Positions 8,952-17,279 of a stretch of 64,000 nucleotides of DNA are shown in pieces. The notes under the pieces were generated by a model. The model did no database searches and had not been told where the DNA came from. It saw only the letters and a list, made by a program, of their open reading frames with translations. The position numbers and the translations under genes are program-made. Numbering within the stretch: the first letter of the stretch is position 1; each line of letters starts with the position of its first letter. Source of the stretch: Paenibacillus solanacearum (GTDB lineage Bacteria; Bacillota; Bacilli; Paenibacillales; NBRC-103111); assembly GCF_910593845.1 (NCBI RefSeq), contig NZ_CAJVAS010000016.1:62001-126000 (forward strand), read 5' to 3'.

Positions 8952-10133
8952 ATGCCTATCTTATCCATTGAACCGACGCCGAGTCCGAACACGATGAAGA
9001 TCAATTTGACCAGCCGCCTGCCGGACGGCGTCAGACAGACGTTTACCCGGGAACAGGCGGACATTGCACCCGAACCTGAGCTGCAAAAGCTGCTGGCCAT
9101 CCCCGGCGTAAAAGCGTTATACCGCGCCGCCGATTTTATCGCGCTCGACCGGACCGCCAAAGGAGACTGGGAGCACATATTGGCGGAAGCGCGCGACATT
9201 TTAGGCGAATCGCAGGCCGGGGCCTCCTCCCCTGGGGTGGCTGCAGGAAGCGCGGAGACGCCTTCGCCGGATGCCGGATTCGGCGAGGTCAAGGTGCTGC
9301 TTCAGCATTTTCGCGGCATTCCGCTGCAAATCCGCGCATCCAGCGGGTCGGCTGAGAAGCGTGCGGCGCTGCCCGCCCGTTTCAGCGATGCCGCAATCCG
9401 TGCCGCGGCCGCATCCCCGAACCTGATCAAGGAGCGGACGCTGGACGATTGGGACATCCGCTACGGCGAGCTGGGCGACGTGCTGGATGAAGTGCTGCAA
9501 GAGCTCGACGCGTCTTACAGCGACGAACAGTTGGAGCAGCTGATCATTCAGGCAGCGGCCGGGCCGGCAGCCGGCGATGCCAAAGAGCTCGCTGTCGCCG
9601 GACGGACCGAGTTGACCTACGAGCAGACGGAGCGCCAGCTGGATGATCCCGATTGGAAGCAGCGCTACGCGGCGCTGCAGCAAATCCAGCCGTCCGAAGA
9701 AACACTGCCCTTGCTCATCAAGGCGCTGAACGACGAGCAGTCGACCGTACGGCGGCTCTCGGCCGTCTACATCGGCGACTTGAAGGATCCCGCCGTCCTG
9801 CCTTATCTATACCGCGCGCTGCGCGACAGCTCTGCATCCGTTCGCCGCACGGCCGGCGATACGTTATCCGACCTCGGCGACCCGGCTGCGCAAGAAGCGA
9901 TGATCAGCGCGTTGAGCGACTCGAACAAGCTTGTCCGCTGGCGCGCGGCGCGATTTCTGTACGAAGTCGGAGACGCGCAGGCGCTGCCTGCCCTCCGTGC
10001 GGCGCAGGACGACCCGGAATTCGAAGTGCGCATGCAAATCCGCATGGCACTGGAGCGAATCGAAGGCGGCCAGGAAGCCGAGGGGTCTGTGTGGCAGCAA
10101 ATGACCCGGCGCAACCGTTCTGTCCAAGACTGA
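8952..10133 (+). CDS. CvfC-like protein: Nfu N-domain, virulence-factor domain and HEAT repeats
   Basis: A 393-residue cytoplasmic protein with GCAGGAGG upstream. Residues 1-85 match the Nfu/NifU N-terminal domain (EPTPSPNTMKINLTSRLPDG). After a Gly/Ser/Pro-rich linker, residues about 110-195 resemble the small virulence-factor domain (FRGIPLQIRAS, DDWDIRYGELGD). Residues about 225-380 are HEAT-type repeats (DPDWKQRYAALQQI, LNDEQSTVRRLSAVYIGDLK, LRDSSASVRRTAGDTLSDLG, LSDSNKLVRWRAARFLYEVG). This is the architecture of conserved virulence factor C in staphylococci and its Bacillales homologues, whose biochemical role is unclear. No N-terminal Cys pair for Fe-S transfer is present. Confidence 0.85.
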   Translation: MPILSIEPTPSPNTMKINLTSRLPDGVRQTFTREQADIAPEPELQKLLAIPGVKALYRAADFIALDRTAKGDWEHILAEARDILGESQAGASSPGVAAGSAETPSPDAGFGEVKVLLQHFRGIPLQIRASSGSAEKRAALPARFSDAAIRAAAASPNLIKERTLDDWDIRYGELGDVLDEVLQELDASYSDEQLEQLIIQAAAGPAAGDAKELAVAGRTELTYEQTERQLDDPDWKQRYAALQQIQPSEETLPLLIKALNDEQSTVRRLSAVYIGDLKDPAVLPYLYRALRDSSASVRRTAGDTLSDLGDPAAQEAMISALSDSNKLVRWRAARFLYEVGDAQALPALRAAQDDPEFEVRMQIRMALERIEGGQEAEGSVWQQMTRRNRSVQD

Positions 10134-10134
10134 C

Positions 10135-10164
10135 CCGGCCGGAGCGCCGGTCTCTCTTTTTTTC
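10135..10164 (+). terminator. Probable terminator after the CvfC-like gene
   Basis: CCGGC...GCCGG stem followed by TCTCTCTTTTTTT. Confidence 0.65.
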
Positions 10165-10215
10165 CTCCAACGGGTCAGAGATTCATCAAGCATCCTTATC
10201 ATCTCGACCCCCGCA

Positions 10216-11169
10216 TTACCGGGGGTCTACTAGCGTCTCCCCGTGATTCAACAAGCACAGCCGCTCCGGCGCCAGACCGCGTCTCGACCATTCGGCGAGC
10301 AGCCGGTCCATCGCCTCCCGAGGCGTGTCGTTGGATAACCGGAATGCGCCGTAATGCATCGGGATGAACCGTTCCGCTCCGCAATCGAGAAATCCCTGCA
10401 CAGCCATCTCCGGATTTACATGCTGCGGCGCCATGAACCATTCCGGCTCATAGGCGCCGATCGGCATGAGTACCGTATCGATCGTGAACCGTTCCCCGAC
10501 CATCTGAAATCCGGAAAAATACCCTGTATCGCCAACAAAATAAATGGCCCTTCGCTCCTCGCTGTGGAGCGAAGGCTGCAGGACCCAGCCGCCCCAATGC
10601 GATGTGTTCTGATCGAACAGCGATCTTCGGGTCCAATGCTGCGCCGGCACAAAGTGCAGTTCAAGACCGCCCAGGCGCGCGCTCTCCCACCAATGAAGTT
10701 CCGTAATCGCCGGAAATCCGGCCGAGCGCAGCTTCGCGCCGAGTCCGTGCGGCACATACAGCCGAAGCCCGCTGTTCAGCCTGGCGATCGCCCGAAGCGA
10801 AGGCAGGTGCATGTGATCGTAGTGGCTGTGCGACAGCAGCACCGCGTGAATGCGCGGCAGCTCCGCAATGTGCAAGCCCGGCTCGGAAAGGCGCGTGCCG
10901 AAGCCCATTCGCTTCGCCCATACCGGATCGGTCAGTAAGTTCAGACCGCCCATTTGGACAAGAAAGGTCGAGTGCCCGATCCACGTGACCGAGGTGTCGG
11001 TCCGGTTGGAGCGCAGCCAATCGGTATGTTTTGCGGCATGCTGCGGAATGCGGAACGAATAATCTTTCGTTTTTACTTGTTTTTCCACATTCCATTTGGA
11101 GAGCTGCAGCAGCGTTTTTTTGTTGCGGAATCCGCCCAAATTTTCATAGCGTTTGCGACGTTGTTTCAT
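10216..11169 (-). CDS. MBL-fold metallo-hydrolase (NAPE-PLD-like)
   Basis: A 317-residue metallo-beta-lactamase-fold hydrolase. Motifs visible: TWIGHSTFLVQMGGLNLLTD near residue 60, the zinc motif HSHYDHM, the VGDTGYFSGFQ segment with the bridging Asp, and a late His in PMHYGAFRLS. The N-terminal basic segment (MKQRRKRYENLGGF) and FVPAQHWTRR match the N-acyl-phosphatidylethanolamine phospholipase D-like/ascorbate-lactonase-like branch. The substrate is unknown. It is convergent with the CvfC-like gene and divergent from the MORN-protein gene. Confidence 0.88.
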   Translation of the reverse strand: MKQRRKRYENLGGFRNKKTLLQLSKWNVEKQVKTKDYSFRIPQHAAKHTDWLRSNRTDTSVTWIGHSTFLVQMGGLNLLTDPVWAKRMGFGTRLSEPGLHIAELPRIHAVLLSHSHYDHMHLPSLRAIARLNSGLRLYVPHGLGAKLRSAGFPAITELHWWESARLGGLELHFVPAQHWTRRSLFDQNTSHWGGWVLQPSLHSEERRAIYFVGDTGYFSGFQMVGERFTIDTVLMPIGAYEPEWFMAPQHVNPEMAVQGFLDCGAERFIPMHYGAFRLSNDTPREAMDRLLAEWSRRGLAPERLCLLNHGETLVDPR

Positions 11170-11271
11170 GGACGCCTCTTCTCCCCTTCCCTATCGCTTT
11201 CCTCCATTATACCTTAACCACGGGCAGTCGCTCCGATGCGCAAAGCTGCACTCTTTTTCGACAAAAGCTGT

Positions 11272-11277
11272 TATAAT
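11272..11277 (+). promoter_or_regulatory. Possible -10 hexamer for the MORN-protein gene
   Basis: TATAAT at 11272-11277, 38 bases before the chosen start. No clear -35 lies 16-18 bases upstream. Confidence 0.4.
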
Positions 11278-11314
11278 GTCTTGTATACATCGTGAAGACG
11301 GGAGAGAACGCTTC

Positions 11315-13525
11315 TTGCTGAACAAGACGGTTAGAATCACTATCGCCTGCGCCACAGCCGCCTGTCTGTCCTTCCCTTGGAGCTCCTTCGCCGCGGACAC
11401 GGCCAACGCCGAAGCGGCTGCCGCGCATACCTCGGCCTCCTCCAAGATGACGCCAAAGCTGGTCGTGGGCGGGGTCGTATTTCGCCCTGGTGCGGACCTG
11501 AATGAAGAGCAGTCCTTATATGTAGGCGGCCGCGACGGGCAGACGCTGTTCGTTCCGATCCGGAGCGTACTGGAGCGTCTTGGCTACACCGTACAGTGGG
11601 ATGCGGCTGCACAGGAGCTTGTCGCCTCCAAAGCCGATCAAACGGTCCGTCACCGCCTCGGCACGGCTGCTTGGCGTACACAGGACTATACATTTCAGCT
11701 GGACGATGCATCCGATAATCGGGACGGCGTCGCATGGATGCCTGCAGAGTCCGTCGCTTCGATGCTTGGCTATCGCACCGCATGGAATCCGCTATCGCTA
11801 ACGCTCTATTTGAAGCCGAGCCTCGCAGCTTCGATCGCCGGCACCTTGCAGGGTGATCGCGGCCCGCTTACGCTAGCTCCGTCAACGACAGGCGATGCAC
11901 CGCAATCCACGGGCCGTCTGCTGCTCAACAGTGACGAGCCGTGGTACGAAGGCGAGCTCGCTTCCGCACAGCCGGAAGGCTTCGGCAAGCTGTTCGAGGA
12001 CGGAAGGCTTGTGTATGAAGGACGGTTCCGCAGCGGTCAGCCCGATGGGAGCGGCACCTATTATTACCCCGACGGAAGCCGTTATATCGGCGAGTGGACC
12101 GACGGTCTGCAAACCGGGGAAGGGAAGCTGGTCTCCGGCAGCGGGGCGCTGCTGTATTCCGGAGGCTGGGTGAACGGGATGAAGCAGGGCTTCGGGCGGT
12201 TTTACCAGAGCAACGGCAAGGTCAGCTTCGAAGGCAATGTCTCGCAAAACAAGCGCCATGGACGCGGCATGTCCTTCAATGCCTCCGGTATAAAAACCTA
12301 CGACGGCGACTGGCGAAACGGCATTCGGGACGGGCAAGGCAAAGCGTACGACACCAGCGGCAAAATCGTATATGACGGACAATGGAGCAATGATGCGCGC
12401 AGCGGGTCCGGCCGCTCCTTCCGCGTGGAAAGCATGGAGTGGATTTACAAGGACGCGCAAAAGGGCGATGTCAAAAAAAATGAGCCCACCACGCTCATTA
12501 CGCAAGAAACGTATTCTCAGGGCAAGCTGCTGACCCAAGGGACGACTTACGCTTACGTCGGCGAAGTGCTCGAGGACGGCACGCCGAACGGAAAAGGAAC
12601 GCTTCGTTTGAAAACCGGGGAGCTCTCCTCCAGCGTGTTCGGGTATCATGACGTCTTTCGCGAAGCGTTCGAAGGCGAATACCAGTCCGGCAAGCAGACG
12701 GGGTACGGCAAGCTGTACGATAGCCAAAATCGGGTGATTTACCAAGGGGAGCTGCTGGACGGCAAACGAAACGGACGCGGTCACGCGTTCGAACAAGGGA
12801 TGCTGGCGTTCGAGGGCAACTGGGACGACGATCTCGAAACAGGCACCGGACGCAGATACACGTACAGCAGCGGCATGACCGCTGCATCGCTCTCCGGGCG
12901 CTCGATGGCGACGGTTGAAGAAGGCCGCTACGAGCGCGGTAAGCTGGCCGAGAAGCTCGGTTTGTACGTGTATTCCGGTTCTTTTGCCTCCGGTATGCCC
13001 AGCGGTTACGGCACCATGACGCTCATGCACGACTACGTGCACACGGACGGTCCCAAATCGCTTACGAACAGCAGCGAAACCGGCTGGATCGTCTATGAAG
13101 GGGATTTTGCAAACGCGCTGCCCGAAGGGAAAGGCAAGCTGTTCGAGAAGAACAAGCTCGTTTACGATGGGGATTTCGTGAAAGGAAGCCGCGAGGGCCT
13201 CGGAAAAGCGTATAACACTGCGGATAATACCGTGTACGAGGGCGCTTTTCAAAGCGACTTGAAAAACGGCTACGGCCGCATTTACGACAGTCTAAGGTCG
13301 GCCCGCCCGCTGTTGTTCGAAGGCAGCTTCCGCGGCGGCCGGAAGAACGGTCAAGGGAAGCTGTACGATTCGGAGAGCGGCAAGCTTCGATATGAAGGGT
13401 CGTTCAAAGACGATTTGAAGGACGGCTTCGGCAAGCTCTACTATGCCGACGGCGAAACAACGTATTACGAAGGCGAATTCCGGGACGATATGACGATCGA
13501 GGAGTTCCGGTTGAAAAATAAATAG
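11315..13525 (+). CDS. Secreted protein with copper-amine-oxidase-N-like domain and about 17 MORN repeats
   Basis: A 736-residue exported protein. TTG at 11315 is chosen for the GGGAGAG ribosome site and because a signal peptide follows directly (LNKTVRITIACATAACLSFP...SFAAD). Residues about 50-185 resemble the Cu-amine-oxidase N-terminal (stalk) domain common in Paenibacillus surface proteins (LFVPIRSVLERLGYTVQWD, MPAESVASMLGYRTAWN). From about residue 205 to the end it is almost all MORN-type repeats such as YEGRFRSGQPDGSGTYYY, YDGDWRNGIRDGQGKAYD and YEGSFKDDLKDGFGKLYY, roughly 17 units with a Lys/Asp-rich break in the middle. Bacterial MORN arrays mediate binding and envelope association. 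No catalytic domain is seen. Confidence 0.82.
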   Translation: MLNKTVRITIACATAACLSFPWSSFAADTANAEAAAAHTSASSKMTPKLVVGGVVFRPGADLNEEQSLYVGGRDGQTLFVPIRSVLERLGYTVQWDAAAQELVASKADQTVRHRLGTAAWRTQDYTFQLDDASDNRDGVAWMPAESVASMLGYRTAWNPLSLTLYLKPSLAASIAGTLQGDRGPLTLAPSTTGDAPQSTGRLLLNSDEPWYEGELASAQPEGFGKLFEDGRLVYEGRFRSGQPDGSGTYYYPDGSRYIGEWTDGLQTGEGKLVSGSGALLYSGGWVNGMKQGFGRFYQSNGKVSFEGNVSQNKRHGRGMSFNASGIKTYDGDWRNGIRDGQGKAYDTSGKIVYDGQWSNDARSGSGRSFRVESMEWIYKDAQKGDVKKNEPTTLITQETYSQGKLLTQGTTYAYVGEVLEDGTPNGKGTLRLKTGELSSSVFGYHDVFREAFEGEYQSGKQTGYGKLYDSQNRVIYQGELLDGKRNGRGHAFEQGMLAFEGNWDDDLETGTGRRYTYSSGMTAASLSGRSMATVEEGRYERGKLAEKLGLYVYSGSFASGMPSGYGTMTLMHDYVHTDGPKSLTNSSETGWIVYEGDFANALPEGKGKLFEKNKLVYDGDFVKGSREGLGKAYNTADNTVYEGAFQSDLKNGYGRIYDSLRSARPLLFEGSFRGGRKNGQGKLYDSESGKLRYEGSFKDDLKDGFGKLYYADGETTYYEGEFRDDMTIEEFRLKNK

Positions 13526-13544
13526 AACGGAGGCTGCTGGCCTT

Positions 13545-14210
13545 ATGGTTATGCTGCGGAAACGGTTCGTTATATTTTCCGGCGGCACGCTCGGGGCGCA
13601 GGCGCTTCGGGAAATTCGCGACGGCGACGTGCTGGTCGGCGCGGACCGCGGCGCGCTGGACTTGATCCGGCACGGCTATCGGCCGGATATGGTGCTGGGC
13701 GACTTCGATTCCGTGACGGACAGCGAAGCGGATCTGATCCGGCAGATGAGCCGGCAGTTCGTGCCTTGCGATCCGGTGAAGAAAGATTCGACAGACACGG
13801 AGATGGCTATGGCGTGGGCGCTGGAACAAGGAGCGGGCGAGATCATTCTGTGCGGCGTTCTCGGCACGCGCTGGGATCATTCGCTGGCCAATGTGCATTT
13901 ACTGCGAATCGGGCTTGATCATGGCGTCCCTTGCCGCATTGTCGACGAATACAACGAGCTTATGCTTATGGACAACCGAGCCGTCTTGACGGTGGCGCGC
14001 AGCCGCTTCACCCATGTGTCGCTGCTTCCGCTCAGCCAGGAGGTGACCGGGATTACGCTCGGCGGATTTCAATATCCGCTCCATGAAGCCACGCTGACGA
14101 TAGGTCAGTCCCTCGGGATCAGCAACGTGCTGATCGGCGAGCAAGGTACCATCGTCATTCGCGAGGGCCTGCTGCTCGTCATCCAAAGCACTGATCGGGC
14201 GGAGCCGTAA
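13545..14210 (+). CDS. thiN: Thiamine diphosphokinase
   Basis: A 221-residue thiamine pyrophosphokinase, transferring pyrophosphate from ATP to thiamine. Diagnostic motifs: ADRGALDLIRHGYRPDMVLGDFDS, KKDSTDTEMAM, GTRWDHSLANVHLL and the C-terminal barrel with GFQYPLHEATLTIGQSLGIS-NV. ATG at 13545 (or 13551) follows ACGGAGG. The gene starts 19 bases after the MORN gene, so the two may be cotranscribed. The common B. subtilis neighbours (rpe, rsgA) are absent. A hairpin follows the stop. Confidence 0.95.
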   Translation: MVMLRKRFVIFSGGTLGAQALREIRDGDVLVGADRGALDLIRHGYRPDMVLGDFDSVTDSEADLIRQMSRQFVPCDPVKKDSTDTEMAMAWALEQGAGEIILCGVLGTRWDHSLANVHLLRIGLDHGVPCRIVDEYNELMLMDNRAVLTVARSRFTHVSLLPLSQEVTGITLGGFQYPLHEATLTIGQSLGISNVLIGEQGTIVIREGLLLVIQSTDRAEP

Positions 14211-14251
14211 CCGACCGTGTAAGACATGCAGAAACAAACAGACAAATGAAG

Positions 14252-14293
14252 GAAGGCATCCGCTTTCTTTACCGGAAGATGCCTTTCTTTCGT
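14252..14293. terminator. Bidirectional hairpin between thiN and the tiny CotF-like ORF
   Basis: AGGCATC (from 14254) pairs with GATGCCT (to about 14284), with T-rich flanks on both strands. It can serve thiN (plus) and the minus-strand ORF at 14307. Confidence 0.65.
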
Positions 14294-14306
14294 TTCGTCC
14301 CTCTTC

Positions 14307-14393
14307 TTACAACACGGGGGCGTTTAAAGCCGTATCGATTGTCTGTTCATGGATTTCCAGCGACTCGTGCGCAGCCAAATGCTCCTTATTCAT
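14307..14393 (-). CDS. 28-residue ORF resembling the start of CotF-type coat proteins
   Basis: ATG at 14393 is preceded by a strong GGGAGGTGA ribosome site about 10 bases upstream. The peptide MNKEHLAAHESLEIHEQTID continues for 8 more residues and ends. The HLAAHE(S/T)LE(I/L)HE pattern is like the first residues of CotF-family spore coat proteins, but the four-helix remainder is missing. It could be a genuine short spore peptide or a truncated relict. The good ribosome site and downstream hairpin favour expression. Confidence 0.5.
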   Translation of the reverse strand: MNKEHLAAHESLEIHEQTIDTALNAPVL

Positions 14394-14591
14394 TCCTTGC
14401 TCACCTCCCTGACGTACAATAATGGTATTGTTCAGTTGTTGCATCAAGGTTATTCTTGGTGTTGTTTGCATACAAGGCCTTGCCGTTCCCTTATGCTTTT
14501 GAAGGATGCCCTTGTATAATGGTTTCAGGGACGTTGGCATATGTTTGCAGGCGATCATATACTATCCCGACAAATCAATTTTGGAGGTCCC

Positions 14592-15884
14592 ATGAAAACT
14601 TTTCATTTTATCGGCATTAAAGGCAGCGGCATGAGCGCGCTGGCACAAATTGTTTCGGATCTGGGCCACAACGTGCAAGGGGAAGATATCGAGTCGTTCC
14701 TGTTTACGCAGACACCGCTGGAAACCCGGAACATTCCGCTTTATCCGTTCGGGGAAGCGCCCCTGAGTTCTTCCATGCAGGTCATCGCCTCCAACGCGTT
14801 CGACGATCATCATCCCTCCATTGTCCGCTGCAGGCAGATGGGCATCGACGTTCAGCGCTACCACCACTATTTGGGCGAAACGATCAAAGGCTATACGAGC
14901 ATTGCCGTTACAGGCGCTCATGGCAAAACGACAACGACCGGCATGCTCGCGCATACGCTTCTTGCAAGCGAACCCGTCTGCTGCCTGATCGGCGACGGAA
15001 CCGGGTCCGGGTCCGCCGGAGCCCGTCTGTTCGTATTCGAAAGCTGTGAATACAAGCGTCATTTCCTCGCATACCAGCCCGATATTGCGGTCATTACGAA
15101 TATCGATTTCGACCACCCGGACTACTTTGCGGATATTGACGACGTTCGCAGCGCATTTGAATCTATGGCTGCGCTTACGGCCAAACAACTGGTCGTCTGC
15201 GGCGATGACCCGCAGATTCGGAAGCTCCAAACGAATACGAATCGGATGTATTACGGATTCGAAGCGGACAATGATCTCCGGGCGACGAATGTGACGGTGA
15301 CGAGCAGCGGTACCGCCTTCGATGTCAGCTACAAGGATCAATCGATACAACGCTTCGTCGTTCCTTCGTTTGGAAATCACAGTGTATTGAACGCGCTTGC
15401 GGTTATTGGGGTGGCACTGGTGCTGGATCATGACATGGAGCGAGTCAAATCGCAGTTGGCTACGTTTACAGGGGTACAGCGGCGGTTTACCGAAAAGCTA
15501 TGGGGCACGAACATCGTCATCGACGATTACGCGCATCATCCTTCCGAAATTCGGGCCACACTCGAAGCCGTGCGAAGCAAATATCCTCAAAAAAAGGTCG
15601 TCAGTATATTTCAGCCGCACACCTTCACCCGGTTGGAAAAGCTGATGGACGACTTCGCCAGCTCGCTGAAGGATGCCGATGACGTATACCTTTGCCAAAT
15701 TTTCGGCTCGGCGAGGGAGTCGGTCGGAACCGTGTCGATCGATGACCTGCGCAGCCGAATCCCTAACGCCCGTCTCGTATCCGACAACATCACGACCGAT
15801 ATGTCCGGTTATAACGATGCGATTCTGGTCTTCATGGGAGCGGGCGATATTCAAAAATACCAGGATGTGCTGTTCCGCGCGTAA
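14592..15884 (+). CDS. murC: UDP-N-acetylmuramate--L-alanine ligase
   Basis: A 430-residue Mur ligase adding L-Ala to UDP-MurNAc in peptidoglycan precursor synthesis. ATG at 14592 follows TTGGAGG, giving the usual MurC length (B. subtilis 432). Motifs: FHFIGIKGSGMSALA (N-terminal nucleotide-sugar domain), AVTGAHGKTTTTGM (ATP P-loop), FESCEYKRHFLAYQPDIAVI-TNIDFDHPDYF (catalytic Glu and His), VQRRFTEK, DDYAHHPSEI (signature) and FQPHTFTR. Monocistronic by the look of the flanking hairpins. Confidence 0.95.
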   Translation: MKTFHFIGIKGSGMSALAQIVSDLGHNVQGEDIESFLFTQTPLETRNIPLYPFGEAPLSSSMQVIASNAFDDHHPSIVRCRQMGIDVQRYHHYLGETIKGYTSIAVTGAHGKTTTTGMLAHTLLASEPVCCLIGDGTGSGSAGARLFVFESCEYKRHFLAYQPDIAVITNIDFDHPDYFADIDDVRSAFESMAALTAKQLVVCGDDPQIRKLQTNTNRMYYGFEADNDLRATNVTVTSSGTAFDVSYKDQSIQRFVVPSFGNHSVLNALAVIGVALVLDHDMERVKSQLATFTGVQRRFTEKLWGTNIVIDDYAHHPSEIRATLEAVRSKYPQKKVVSIFQPHTFTRLEKLMDDFASSLKDADDVYLCQIFGSARESVGTVSIDDLRSRIPNARLVSDNITTDMSGYNDAILVFMGAGDIQKYQDVLFRA

Positions 15885-15923
15885 TTGTGAATTTTCGAAT
15901 CTAAAATATTGCGTAACGTTAAG

Positions 15924-15973
15924 AAAGGCCAACCGGCGCAGAAGCTATGCTTCAACGAACCGGTGGCCTTTTT
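15924..15973 (+). terminator. Terminator after murC
   Basis: AAGGCCaACCGG pairs with CCGGTGGCCTT, followed by TTTTT. Its tail touches the end of the convergent SDR gene. Confidence 0.85.
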
Positions 15974-16733
15974 ACAGTCTGTGAACGGTCCCTGAATCCG
16001 CTTCCGGCTTTACAGCCAAGTCGGACATCCACTCGATCAGCCGTTGCGCCACGGACTCCGGTGTACGAAGCTGTCCGCTCTCCCGGCTCTGACGAAAAAA
16101 CGCGGTAGCCGGAAACGATAGCTCATGCGCTTCCCGCGCGGCAGCCTGCATCGGCGTATCCATCATGCCAGGATCGACAGCGGCAATGTGCACACCGTAA
16201 GGCAAGCCGCGCTGCTCCAATTGCAAGCAGCGTACCATCATATTGAGGCCGGCTTTGGCACTGCAATATAAGCTCATGCCTGCCATTGGATAATCCGCGG
16301 ATGCGGAGGTAATGACAATAAGCTGTTTCGGAATGTGCAAAGACCGGATCCGCTGTATCCAAAGCGAGGATAACAGGACAGGCGCATGTACATTCACATT
16401 CAAGCTTGCGCTGATTTCCTCCGGTGAATGATGGTCCAGCGCTTTAAAAGGAGCTGCGGCCGCCGCATTATGGATCAAGTGCATGGACAAGGCTGGCGTG
16501 CCGCTTGCGGCGACCAGCTGCATCAGCCGATCGACACAACCCGGCAGCTCCCCGATGTTGGATAAATCTTGTTCCAGCCAGGTGAACCGTCCGCCCGTTT
16601 GGTTCGCTTGAGCCATAAGACCGATCGGCTCCCTGCGGGAAATCGATACTACATGATGTTCCGGCCGCAGCAGCAGCCGGGCCGTTTCCTTACCAAGTCC
16701 GGATGATGCTCCGGTAACGATGTAGTAGTGCAA
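15972..16733 (-). CDS. Short-chain dehydrogenase/reductase, YueD (benzil reductase)-like
   Basis: A 253-residue classical SDR. The N-terminus is the dinucleotide motif TGASSGLGKET. NAAAAAP replaces the usual NNAG. The catalytic Ser lies in ITSASADYP and Tyr/Lys in YCSAKAGLN. VDPGMMDTPMQ and the acidic spacing match the sepiapterin-reductase/YueD branch, described in Bacillus as (S)-benzoin-forming benzil reductase, an NADPH enzyme. The natural substrate is unknown. It stands alone between murC and a small plus-strand gene. Confidence 0.85.
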   Translation of the reverse strand: MHYYIVTGASSGLGKETARLLLRPEHHVVSISRREPIGLMAQANQTGGRFTWLEQDLSNIGELPGCVDRLMQLVAASGTPALSMHLIHNAAAAAPFKALDHHSPEEISASLNVNVHAPVLLSSLWIQRIRSLHIPKQLIVITSASADYPMAGMSLYCSAKAGLNMMVRCLQLEQRGLPYGVHIAAVDPGMMDTPMQAAAREAHELSFPATAFFRQSRESGQLRTPESVAQRLIEWMSDLAVKPEADSGTVHRL

Positions 16734-16932
16734 GCTATGAACACCGCCTCGCTTCCTTATTTACCAAATAATACTATGAATTGCTAGCTATTGTCTCGTT
16801 TGTACGCCTGCCCTTCCATTATTACCGGCCCGCCCATCCACTAACAGTGCTTCCCGCCTTTTGCCGGTCATACGAACGAATTCCAGGGGCATACTACGTG
16901 CGAATCGAACTTGAAGGAGGGTTGTGTCCATT

Positions 16933-17190
16933 ATGTCCGAAGACAAGCGCATGCAGCCGGCATCCGGGGAAGAAGTCGAAACCGACGGCATATATGAAAA
17001 TGAATGGGGCCGCGAGGAAACATTAAAGCGAGGCGACGAATTCCCGTTCGATCCGGTCATGGGGCAAACAGAGTGGGAGCTTGTCAGCCTTCCGCTTGAG
17101 AGCCAGGAAGAAGACATGTATCAAGATACGAAACCGAATACGAAGAAGCGGATGCACCGCGACTTCGGTACCCGCAGTCCGAAGAAATAG
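16933..17190 (+). CDS. Small conserved hydrophilic protein of unknown function
   Basis: An 85-residue charged protein (MSEDKRMQPASGEEVETDGI...). ATG at 16933 follows a GAAGGAGG site at about 12 bases; the in-frame GTG at 16924 is too close to that site. The centre, GIYENEWGREETLKRGDEFP...TEWELVSLP, loosely resembles the G-x-Y...G-D-x-FP...W pattern of YjzC-type small Bacillus proteins, but the match is weak. The C-terminus is basic. No signal, membrane segment or catalytic motif. Confidence 0.6.
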   Translation: MSEDKRMQPASGEEVETDGIYENEWGREETLKRGDEFPFDPVMGQTEWELVSLPLESQEEDMYQDTKPNTKKRMHRDFGTRSPKK

Positions 17191-17223
17191 GCTAAGCTTG
17201 ACCGCCTATCGTCTGCGCCCGGC

Positions 17224-17262
17224 AAAAACAGCGCCTTCCCCGTCAAGGAGAAGGCGCTTTGT
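17224..17262. terminator. Terminator shared by the small gene and pyk
   Basis: AGCGCCTTC pairs with GAAGGCGCT around CCCGTCAAG(G). On the minus strand, the pyk side, it is followed by GTTTTTGCC; on the plus strand by TTG. Confidence 0.8.
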
Positions 17263-17279
17263 ATTGGGTTGCGTGCGGA

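Noticed and set aside
11882-13252. 456-codon minus-strand frame opposite the MORN gene
   Set aside because: Mirror of repeated coding sequence; the MORN frame is clearly the real one.
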